In this document: piece after piece, positions 47,017 through 54,244 of the stretch
How the letters are laid out: every line of letters begins with the position of its first letter
Numbering within the stretch: position 1 is the first letter of the stretch
Origin: Actinomadura rubteroloni
GTDB taxonomy: Bacteria; Actinomycetota; Actinomycetes; Streptosporangiales; Streptosporangiaceae
Direction: 5' to 3'
NCBI RefSeq assembly: GCF_002911665.1
Contig: NZ_MTBP01000004.1
Location: forward strand, 372,001 to 436,000
DNA: 64,000 nucleotides
Made by a program: the position numbers and the translations under genes
The notes under the pieces: generated by a model
Told to the model about the DNA's origin: nothing
The model's input: only the letters and a program-made list of their open reading frames with translations
Databases searched by the model: none

Positions 47017-48327
47017 GTGGTGGCACCGGACGTATCGTCGGACGTCGACGCCGCGAGGACGGTGTCGCTGACGGGGCCCGGACACCTGTCGGGGAGCCTG
47101 CGCGTCCCGGGCGACAAGTCGATCTCCCACCGGGCGCTGCTGCTCGCGGGCCTGGCCGAGGGGGAGAGCCTGATCACCGGGCTGTCCGGCGGCGACGACG
47201 TGCGGCGCACCCGGCTGGCGCTGGAGAGCTACGGCGTCCAGATCGAACCGGCGGGCGACGGCCTGCGCGTGCGCGGCGGCCTCCAGGACGAGCCGGACGA
47301 ACCTCTCGACCTCGGCAACTCCGGCACCGCCACGCGCCTGTTCGCGGGCGTGTGCGCCGGACGCGACGGCTACGCGGTGCTCACCGGCGACCAGTACCTG
47401 CGCGCCCGCCCGATGAACCGGGTCGCGGTCCCGCTGCGCGCGATGGGCGCCGCGATCGACGGGCGCCGCGACGGCGACCTGCTGCCGCTCGGCGTCCGGG
47501 GCGGGCGGCTCACCGGCATCGACTACGACTCGCCGGTCGCGAGCGCGCAGGTCAAGTCGGCGATCCTGCTGGCCGGCCTCGGCGCGAGCGGCCCCACGAG
47601 CGTCCGCGAGCCCGCGGCCACCCGGCGGCACACCGAGGAGATGCTGCGGGACTTCGGCGGCAAGGTCGCCGTCGACGGGACGCGCGTGACGATCGAGCCG
47701 TCCCCGCTCAGCGCGACCGACGTGGACGTCCCGGGCGACCCGTCGCAGGCGGCCTTCTGGACCGTCGCGGCCCTCATCGTCCCGGACGCGTCGGTGACGG
47801 TCGAGAACGTCTACCTCGGCTTCGGCAGGACCGGGTTCATCGACGTCCTGCGCCGCATGGGCGCCGACATCGACGTGGACGCGTCCACCGGCCTGATCCG
47901 CGCCCGCAGCACGCGGCTGACCGGCATCGACATCGCCGGCGCGGACATCCCGTCGATCATCGACGAGGTGCCGATCCTCGCGGTCGCCGCCGCCGCCGCG
48001 ACCGGCACGACCACGATCAGCGGGGCGCAGGAGCTGCGCGTCAAGGAGAGCGACCGGATCGCCAGCACGGTCCGGATGCTGCGGGCGTTCGGCGCGCGGG
48101 CGCACGAGACCGAGGACGGCATGGTCATCGAGGGCGGCGCCCCGGCCCGCGGCGGCGTGGTGGACAGCCACGGCGACCACCGCATCGCGATGGCCGCCTG
48201 CGTGAACGCCCTGATCGCCGAAGGCACGACCGTCATCCACGGCTGGGACTCGGTCGCCACCAGCTACCCGGGCTTCGCGGCCCACCTCGCCGCCCTCTCC
48301 GGCGGCGCGGTGACCCTGAGCGCCTGA
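47017..48327 (+). CDS. aroA: 3-phosphoshikimate 1-carboxyvinyltransferase (EPSP synthase)
   Basis: 436 residues from the GTG at 47017, 8 nt after GGGAGG. PEP/shikimate-site motifs: PGDKSISHRALLLAG, LDLGNSGTATRLFAG, RPMNRVAVPLRAMG, ELRVKESDRI and DHRIAMA. The NSGTATRL loop has Leu where E. coli-type class I enzymes have Pro101 and resembles class II forms such as Bacillus. It transfers enolpyruvate from PEP to shikimate 3-phosphate in aromatic amino-acid synthesis. No other shikimate genes are nearby. Confidence 0.96.
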   Translation: MVAPDVSSDVDAARTVSLTGPGHLSGSLRVPGDKSISHRALLLAGLAEGESLITGLSGGDDVRRTRLALESYGVQIEPAGDGLRVRGGLQDEPDEPLDLGNSGTATRLFAGVCAGRDGYAVLTGDQYLRARPMNRVAVPLRAMGAAIDGRRDGDLLPLGVRGGRLTGIDYDSPVASAQVKSAILLAGLGASGPTSVREPAATRRHTEEMLRDFGGKVAVDGTRVTIEPSPLSATDVDVPGDPSQAAFWTVAALIVPDASVTVENVYLGFGRTGFIDVLRRMGADIDVDASTGLIRARSTRLTGIDIAGADIPSIIDEVPILAVAAAAATGTTTISGAQELRVKESDRIASTVRMLRAFGARAHETEDGMVIEGGAPARGGVVDSHGDHRIAMAACVNALIAEGTTVIHGWDSVATSYPGFAAHLAALSGGAVTLSA

Positions 48328-48331
48328 CCGT

Positions 48332-48357
48332 CCGGCCGGCCCGCGCGGGCCGGCCGG
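48332..48357. terminator. 26-bp perfect palindrome between convergent genes
   Basis: CCGGCCGGCCCGC and its exact inverse abut without a loop, 5 bp after the aroA stop and 8 bp from the stop of the convergent gene. Likely bidirectional terminator. Confidence 0.6.
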
Positions 48358-48364
48358 GGTCAGA

Positions 48365-49408
48365 TCACGCCGGGACGATGTAGGCGTGGCTCATCGCCGA
48401 GCGGTGCGTGGTGGTGGAGCCGCGCCGGTCGGGCAGCCCGACCGCCGTGCCCTGCACCGCGCCGGGCTGGCCGCGCAGCCAGTCCACGCGCACGTAGACG
48501 CTGAACTTCGGCGCGCAGCCGGCGGCCGTCGACACCTTGAAGTGCGGCTTGTAGAGCGGCACCACGGCGTGGTGCACCCAGTAGGGGACCGTCTTCGTGA
48601 CGCTGGTCGTCGCGTCGCTGTGGCACAGGTGTGTGCCCTTGGAGTCCCACTGATTGACGATCAGCGTGAACTTGGCCGTCGTGGACCCGTTCTTGTCGCA
48701 CGCGACGCCGCGCTGGCAGACCTGGAAGTCCACGTCGCCGAACGCGCTGAGCTCCCGGAACCCCGAGGGCGCGGCGGTCACGGGCAGCGCGGGCTGCCGC
48801 AGCGTCCGGCGCTTGGCGTCGACGGGCAGGTCGCCGTAGGGCATGTCGTACTCCAGCGGCTTGCCGTTCGCCGCGTTCGCCACCGAGGTGTCGGCGAACC
48901 GAAGCGAACCGCCCGCGATCATCACCGAGGACGGCTGCGAGTAGAGCGAGGCGACCCGCGCGTACGCCGTGCAGGTGGCGGTCGTGGCGACGCCCGGGTG
49001 CAGGAGGAACTTGGTGACGACCCAGATGTCCTCCCACCGCGGGTCCTTCCCGGTGCCCGCGTAGACGTTCTGCCCCATGACCAGGTTCTTGCTTCCGCCC
49101 GGCCAGGTGCAGCGCACTTCGTTGTCCACCATCGTCCGGACGGTGGCCGCGTTGGCGCGCAGCGCGGAGACCACGTACGCGGTCTGCTTCGCCGACATCG
49201 CCAGCCGCACCGTGCCGAGCGCCACGACGTTGTGGTCGATTCCCGACTTCGGCGGGCGCGGGCCGGTGATCCGCTGCGCCTTGAACGTGACGGACGGCGC
49301 GGCGGCGGCCGAGGGCGTCACGGTGGACGACCGTGAGACGGTCAAACCGACCAAACACGCCAAACCGGCCATTGCTATGCAGATTGCCGCAAAGGCAATT
49401 CGTTTCAT
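48365..49408 (-). CDS. Secreted protein of unknown function
   Basis: 347 residues with a Sec signal peptide (MKRIAFAAICIAMAGLACLVGL, cleavage near AAAAPS at about 39). The mature part has six Cys (in RCTWP, ATCTAY, VCQRGVAC, HLCHSD and AGCAP), which could form three disulfides, and Thr/Ser/Val-rich beta-type sequence. No enzyme motif is recognised. GGAG precedes the ATG. It lies directly downstream of the NylB-like hydrolase on the same strand, 76 bp apart. Confidence 0.7.
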   Translation of the reverse strand: MKRIAFAAICIAMAGLACLVGLTVSRSSTVTPSAAAAPSVTFKAQRITGPRPPKSGIDHNVVALGTVRLAMSAKQTAYVVSALRANAATVRTMVDNEVRCTWPGGSKNLVMGQNVYAGTGKDPRWEDIWVVTKFLLHPGVATTATCTAYARVASLYSQPSSVMIAGGSLRFADTSVANAANGKPLEYDMPYGDLPVDAKRRTLRQPALPVTAAPSGFRELSAFGDVDFQVCQRGVACDKNGSTTAKFTLIVNQWDSKGTHLCHSDATTSVTKTVPYWVHHAVVPLYKPHFKVSTAAGCAPKFSVYVRVDWLRGQPGAVQGTAVGLPDRRGSTTTHRSAMSHAYIVPA

Positions 49409-49484
49409 GGGGAGCGCTCCTTTTCCGCGGGCGAGCCTAGCGCCGTTTCCCGCACAAAAGGGCGCCGTTCGCTCGCGATACGCG

Positions 49485-50660
49485 TCAGGGCGCGGCCACC
49501 GCGTCGGCGACGGCGCGGAAGGCCGGGAGCGCTTCGGCCATGTGGAGTTCGGAGTTCAGATCCTGGCTGGTCTTGACGATGACGACGTCCCGGCGCGGCG
49601 AGACGTAGACGAACTGGCCGAGGATGCCGATGGCCGCGTAGTCGCCCTGGTCGCCGATCCACCACTGGTAGCCGTACCCGTAGGCGTTCTCGGCGCTGCC
49701 GGGCGCGTCGGGCGTGAGGTGGTGCGGCTGGAGGTAGGGCGCGGTGGGACGGGTCGCGTCGACGACCCATCCGCTCGGGATGACCCGGCGTCCGCCCGCG
49801 CGGCCGTCGCGCAGGTAGAGCAGGCCGAACCGGGCGAAGTCGCGGACGGTCGCGTGGTAGCAGCAGTAGCCGATGTCGCTGCCCTGGTAGTCGCGGCCCA
49901 TCAGCATCGGGGACTCCATGCCGGCGGGCTGCCAGATCTTCTCGCGCACGTAGGCGGACAGGGGCTCGCCGGTGGCCTTGGCGACGAGCCAGCCGAGGAC
50001 GAACGTGTTCATCGAGTCGTAGTTCCAGCGCGTCCCCGGCGGGAACGCGCGTTCGGCCTCGCGCGCCTGGCTCGTGAGCGACGTGCCGAGCACCATGCGG
50101 ATCGTGGTGAACGTCGAGCCCTGGAACGGGTTGGTGTAGTCGGTCTCGTCGTACTTGTGGCCGGACGCCATCTGCAGGAGGTCGCGGATCGCGACGCCGT
50201 CGTAGCCGGTGCCGCGCAGCTCGGGGACGTACTTCGTCACCGGGTCGGCGACCGAGGCGATCCGGCCGTCGGCGAGGGCGGCGCCCACGGCGGTGGCGGT
50301 GATGGACTTGCCGACCGACCAGGAGTTGAAGCGGCTGGTGGCGCCGTAGCCGGAGAAGTAGCGCTCGTCGACGATCGTCGCGCCGTGCAGGACGAGGTAG
50401 CCGAGCGTCGAGGACCGGGTGAGGAAGTCGTCCAGCGTGCTGGTCCGTCCGCCGAAGACGTACGTGGGGTTGACGGGCCGGCTGTGCACGGCGAGCGGTT
50501 CGGGCGTGGCCGAGGGCGCGACCGTCGTCGTCGGGTAGAAGGGCACGTGCGGCAGGAGCGGCAGGGGGAGGGGGCCGTCGTCCGCGCGGACCGGCGCCGT
50601 CAGCGCCGAGGTCAGGAGGACGGCGGCCGAAACGGCCGCGAAGGCGCCTCGCTTGAACAT
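49485..50660 (-). CDS. Secreted class C beta-lactamase/NylB-like serine hydrolase
   Basis: 391 residues from the ATG at 50660, with a signal peptide (FKRGAFAAVSAAVLLTSALTAPVRA). The Ser-x-x-Lys motif is FNSWSVGKSITATAVG, the YxN-equivalent is WNYDSMNTFVLGWL, and a C-terminal GYGYQWWIGDQGDYAAIGILGQF segment provides the third motif region. The pattern is closest to 6-aminohexanoate-dimer hydrolase-type and EstB-type esterases, not antibiotic-hydrolysing enzymes. Substrate unknown. Divergent from a TetR gene. Confidence 0.86.
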   Translation of the reverse strand: MFKRGAFAAVSAAVLLTSALTAPVRADDGPLPLPLLPHVPFYPTTTVAPSATPEPLAVHSRPVNPTYVFGGRTSTLDDFLTRSSTLGYLVLHGATIVDERYFSGYGATSRFNSWSVGKSITATAVGAALADGRIASVADPVTKYVPELRGTGYDGVAIRDLLQMASGHKYDETDYTNPFQGSTFTTIRMVLGTSLTSQAREAERAFPPGTRWNYDSMNTFVLGWLVAKATGEPLSAYVREKIWQPAGMESPMLMGRDYQGSDIGYCCYHATVRDFARFGLLYLRDGRAGGRRVIPSGWVVDATRPTAPYLQPHHLTPDAPGSAENAYGYGYQWWIGDQGDYAAIGILGQFVYVSPRRDVVIVKTSQDLNSELHMAEALPAFRAVADAVAAP

Positions 50661-50710
50661 GTCGGGCTCTCCGTTCGGTGGGGGGAGGCCCGATCGAAAC
50701 ATCCGTGCAC

Positions 50711-50730
50711 CAGTGGTGTCAACAGTGGTG
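50711..50730. promoter_or_regulatory. CAGTGGTG direct repeats over a TTGACA -35
   Basis: CAGTGGTG occurs at 50711-50718 and 50723-50730, 12 bp apart. TTGACA on the minus strand (50722-50717) overlaps the first, placing the repeats over the -35 of the hydrolase gene. TACCCT at 50746-50751 could be a leaderless -10 for the TetR ATG at 50758. Confidence 0.5.
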
Positions 50731-50757
50731 CGCAAGGTCGGCCGCTACCCTGGGGCG

Positions 50758-51444
50758 ATGACCGAAGCAGCCCCCCGGCCCGTGCGGCGCCGCCGCTCCC
50801 CGGGCTTCCTCAACCCGGAAGTGATCATGGACGCGGCCATGGCGCTGATGGAGCGGGAGGGGTCGGAGGCGCTGACGTTCCGGCGGCTCGGCACCGAGCT
50901 CGGCGTCGACCACACCGCCGTCCTGCGCCACTTCGGCGGCAAGGACGACCTGCTGCTCGCCCTCACCGACCGGCTGCTCGCCGAATCGCTCGACGGCTTC
51001 GTCGCCGCCGCGGACTGGCGGCGGACGCTGACCGACCTGGCCCGCCGCGTCCGCCGGGCCTGCCGCGCCCACCCGCACTCGGCGGCCCTGGTCGCCGGGC
51101 GCACGTCCCGGGGCGCGGCCGAGTTCGCCGGCGCCGAGATCGTCCTCGGCGCCCTGCTCCAGGCCGGGCTGCGCGGCCGGGAGGCCGCCTCCTGCTACCG
51201 GGCGCTGGTCGACACGGCGCTGGCGTACTCGACCTACGAGGCCGTCCATCTGACGCTGCCCGACTCCGCCCGCGCCCGCGACCACGAAGCCTGGTCCCGC
51301 GAATACCGCGCCCTTCCTGCGGACCGCTACCCGTCGATCGCGGCGGTGGCCGGGCACCTGGCCGAAGCCGACGCCGAGGACCAGTTCGAAACCGCGCTGG
51401 CCCTCTTCCTCGACGCCGTGGAACTGCGCGCCGCCCGCTCCTGA
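50758..51444 (+). CDS. TetR/AcrR-family regulator
   Basis: 228 residues from the ATG at 50758. HTH: PEVIMDAAMALMEREGSEALTFRRLGTELGVDHTAVLRHFGGKDDLLLAL. The C-terminal domain is TetR_C-like. Probably regulates the divergent serine hydrolase and itself. No ribosome site is seen, so translation may be leaderless. Confidence 0.87.
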   Translation: MTEAAPRPVRRRRSPGFLNPEVIMDAAMALMEREGSEALTFRRLGTELGVDHTAVLRHFGGKDDLLLALTDRLLAESLDGFVAAADWRRTLTDLARRVRRACRAHPHSAALVAGRTSRGAAEFAGAEIVLGALLQAGLRGREAASCYRALVDTALAYSTYEAVHLTLPDSARARDHEAWSREYRALPADRYPSIAAVAGHLAEADAEDQFETALALFLDAVELRAARS

Positions 51445-51459
51445 AATGATTCCCGCACC

Positions 51460-51493
51460 GCGCCGGAAAGAGGGAAATCCCTCCTTCCGGCGC
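51460..51493. terminator. Bidirectional terminator
   Basis: GCGCCGGAA (51460-51468) pairs with TTCCGGCGC (51485-51493), with an inner GAGGG/CCCTC stem and loop AAAT. It separates the convergent TetR and histidine kinase genes. Confidence 0.85.
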
Positions 51494-51497
51494 CGTG

Positions 51498-53234
51498 TCA
51501 CGTCGGTAATGTGGCGATGAGCGTGGTGCCCGAATCCCGGACGCTGTCGATGGCCAGCGTCCCGCCGAGGGCGCCGACCCTGTCTTGAAGGCCGCGGAGA
51601 CCGCTCCCCTTGTCCGGGTCCGCGCCGCCCAGCCCGTCATCGCGCACGGTGACGACCAGCCGGAGGGGTTCGTCGGCCACATGCACCGCCACCTCGCCGG
51701 CGCCGGCGTGCTTGTAGACGTTGGCCAGCGCCTCGGTGACGACGAAGTACGCCACCCGCTCGACGTGCTCGGGCCAGCGCGTCGGCGGAACGTCCACCAC
51801 GACGGGCAGCGGCGCGCGTTCGGCCACCGACTCCAGCGCGACGGCGAGCCCCTGTTCGGCGAGGGCGGGCGGGCAGATGTCCTCGGCGAGGTCGCGCAGA
51901 TCCCGGACGACCTCGCGGATCATGCCGCCGAGGGCGTCCAGGTGCCGCGCCAGCCCGCCGTCGCGGTCCGACAGGCCGTCGCGGGCCCGGCCGAAGAACA
52001 GCCCGAGCGCCAGCAGCTTGTGCTGGACGCCGTCGTGGAGGTCGCGCTGGATCCGCGCCCGCTCGGCGTCGGACGCGACCACCACCCGCGCCCGCGACTC
52101 GCGGATCTCCTCCAGTTGCGCGTGCTGCGCGGCGTACAGGCGCGCGTTGTCCAGCGACAGCCGGGCCGCCGCGACGACGGACTCGACCAGCGACCGCTGC
52201 TGACGCAACGCGGGATCGTGGACGAGCACCGCCAGGACCCGTCCCTGCCGCTCCACCGCCGTCGTGGCCTGGCCGGGACGGATCAGCGACGGGACCGTTC
52301 TTCCGTCCACCCCGACGAAACCCCCGTCCGGCAGCGGGAAGTGCAGTTCGAGACCGGGATCGCCGAGCGCGCGGGCCAGCGCGTCCCGCACCTCGGCGGG
52401 CTCGACCGCCCGGTCCAGCCGGACGACCAGCCGCGCGACCTCCAGCCTGGCCAGCCGCGCGCGCAGCAGGCCGACCGCCACCGCGACCGGCATGACCAGC
52501 ACGCTGAGCCCGAACGCCGCCCCGAGCCGCTGCCGGTCGAACCAGCTCACGCCGACCAGGTAGAGGACGGCGGTGCCGCCGGTCACCGCGCCGACGCCGA
52601 GGACCGACGCCCAGACCAGCGTGAACTCCCGGCGCTCCGGACCGCCCGAACGGCGCCATTTGCGGATGACCTGGCCGGCCGAGACGACGACGAACCCGAG
52701 CATCATCCCGTTGCCCAGCCAGCTCCAGAACGAGCCGGCCTGATCCTCGGAGTGCCGTCCCCACATCTCGGGCTCGGGCGTGCCCTCCCGCAGCAGGTTC
52801 ACCGCCTGGAGCAGCACGGCGGTGACGTACTGCCCGGCGACGTTGAGCCGTTCGCCCCGGGTGAGACGGCCGTCCGGCAGCGCCAGCACCATGTGCGTGA
52901 ACGCCACCAACGGCAGAAAGAACAGCACGTACCCGACCACGAACAGCGCCCGATGGTCGCTCGCCTGGAGCGCCCCCGCGTACCAGACGCAGCCGACGAC
53001 CGCCATGTGCGGGCCGACGCTCCGTCCCGGACGCCGCAGCCCGAGGACGAGCCCCGAGACGGTGAACGACACGCCCGGCAACTCGATCATGAGCCACACC
53101 GGTGCGCGATACGGAGCGTCATGCCAGGTCAGCAGGGTCACCACGAGAGCGGTCAGCAGCCCGGCCGCCGCCAGCGCGAGCGCGCGTACCGGGCGGGTGC
53201 GCCGTCCGCCGCCGAGGGTGCCGTCCGATGACAC
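51498..53234 (-). CDS. NarL-type membrane sensor histidine kinase
   Basis: 578 residues from the GTG at 53234; an in-frame ATG at 53273 is an alternative. About eight N-terminal transmembrane segments (residues 15-270), a GAF-like or linker region, then HisKA_3 with the phosphoacceptor His in RIQRDLHDGVQHKLLALGL, and a HATPase_c domain ending KGSGLRGLQDRVGALGGTLAID. The divergent response regulator 70 bp away is its evident partner. The stimulus is unknown. Confidence 0.9.
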   Translation of the reverse strand: MSSDGTLGGGRRTRPVRALALAAAGLLTALVVTLLTWHDAPYRAPVWLMIELPGVSFTVSGLVLGLRRPGRSVGPHMAVVGCVWYAGALQASDHRALFVVGYVLFFLPLVAFTHMVLALPDGRLTRGERLNVAGQYVTAVLLQAVNLLREGTPEPEMWGRHSEDQAGSFWSWLGNGMMLGFVVVSAGQVIRKWRRSGGPERREFTLVWASVLGVGAVTGGTAVLYLVGVSWFDRQRLGAAFGLSVLVMPVAVAVGLLRARLARLEVARLVVRLDRAVEPAEVRDALARALGDPGLELHFPLPDGGFVGVDGRTVPSLIRPGQATTAVERQGRVLAVLVHDPALRQQRSLVESVVAAARLSLDNARLYAAQHAQLEEIRESRARVVVASDAERARIQRDLHDGVQHKLLALGLFFGRARDGLSDRDGGLARHLDALGGMIREVVRDLRDLAEDICPPALAEQGLAVALESVAERAPLPVVVDVPPTRWPEHVERVAYFVVTEALANVYKHAGAGEVAVHVADEPLRLVVTVRDDGLGGADPDKGSGLRGLQDRVGALGGTLAIDSVRDSGTTLIATLPT

Positions 53235-53304
53235 GGCGCCATTGTGTTCCAGCGGCCCCCGCCGGACGATCATCTGTCCACACCCGGCCGACCGGGAGCA
53301 CGCC

Positions 53305-53961
53305 GTGCGCCTGCTGATCGCCGACGATTCGGGGCTGCTGCGCCAGATGCTCGCCGAAACCTTCACCAGGCGCGGTTTCGAGGTGGCCGGCGAGGCGGCG
53401 TCCCTGCCCGAACTGCTGCGCAGGGTGGCGGCCGACCCGCCCGACGTCGTGGTCCTGGACATCCGGATGCCGCCCGAGCATCGGGACGAAGGGCTTCAGG
53501 CGGCCACCTGGATCCGCGCCCACCACCCGTCCACCGCCCTGCTGGTGCTCTCGCACTACGCCGAGACGTCCTACGCCGTCCGCCTGCTGGAGATCGCCAC
53601 CAGATCGGTCGGCTACCTGGTCAAGGACCGCGTGCAGGACACCGACCGGCTCGTCGACGCCGTACGGCGGGTGGCGCAGGGCGAGGTGGTCGTGGACTCC
53701 GAGGTGATCCAGCGGGTCATGCATCGCCATCGCACCGTCGACCCGCTCCGCGACCTGACCGACGGCGAAAAGCACGTGCTGGCGCTGATGGCCGAAGGAC
53801 GTTCCAACGGCGCCATCGCGCGGGAACTCAACTACAGCCTGAAGACCGTCGAGAAGCGCATTACGGCGGTGTCGAGAAAGCTCGGCCTGCCCCAGGACGA
53901 CGAACGCTCGGACATCAATGTCCGCGTGCTGGCCGTCCTGACTTACCTGCGCAACGCCTGA
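53305..53961 (+). CDS. NarL/LuxR-type response regulator
   Basis: 218 residues from the GTG at 53305 with GGGAG 6 nt upstream. Receiver domain: acidic pair in LLIADDSG, phospho-Asp in VVVLDIRMPP, Thr/Ser region LLVLSHY, Lys in GYLVKDRV. C-terminal LuxR HTH: LTDGEKHVLALMAEGRSNGAIARELNYSLKTVEKRITAVSRKLGL. Acts with the divergent kinase. A strong hairpin follows. Confidence 0.93.
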   Translation: MRLLIADDSGLLRQMLAETFTRRGFEVAGEAASLPELLRRVAADPPDVVVLDIRMPPEHRDEGLQAATWIRAHHPSTALLVLSHYAETSYAVRLLEIATRSVGYLVKDRVQDTDRLVDAVRRVAQGEVVVDSEVIQRVMHRHRTVDPLRDLTDGEKHVLALMAEGRSNGAIARELNYSLKTVEKRITAVSRKLGLPQDDERSDINVRVLAVLTYLRNA

Positions 53962-53986
53962 ACGACGAAGGCACGTTCCAACGAGA

Positions 53987-54022
53987 AGGCCATGTCCGGA
54001 CGGGCGGCACCGGACATGGCCT
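53987..54022. terminator. Hairpin terminator after response regulator
   Basis: AGGCCATGTCCGG (53987-53999) pairs over 13 bp with 54010-54022 around a 10-nt loop. Confidence 0.75.
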
Positions 54023-54181
54023 CCGTTCATGCCCGGCCGTCAGCCGGCGCGCACGTCACATGTCTCTCCTTCTCCTCTCCCCGGGGTGAGGACGACGCCA
54101 GCCTCCCAGCGCCACCCGCAATCCGATAAGGGGGCACCCAGCCCACCGGAAGAGGGTTTCCCCCCTTGCAGAAGAACCAGA

Positions 54182-54215
54182 AGGCCTCGGCCACGGCGGG
54201 ATGGCCGTGGCGCCT
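54182..54215. terminator. Hairpin downstream of first STAND-LuxR gene
   Basis: GCCACGGC (54190-54197) pairs with GCCGTGGC (54204-54211), extended by AGGC/GCCT beyond a 4-nt bulge. It lies 30 bp past the stop of the gene at 54245. Confidence 0.5.
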
Positions 54216-54244
54216 GGGCGGGTGGCGGGCATCGCCGACGGGCG

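Noticed and set aside
41560..48327. A natural-product biosynthetic cluster around StyA, methyltransferase and aroA
   Set aside because: No core synthase, NRPS/PKS, RiPP or terpene cyclase gene is present, and the three genes belong to different transcription units.
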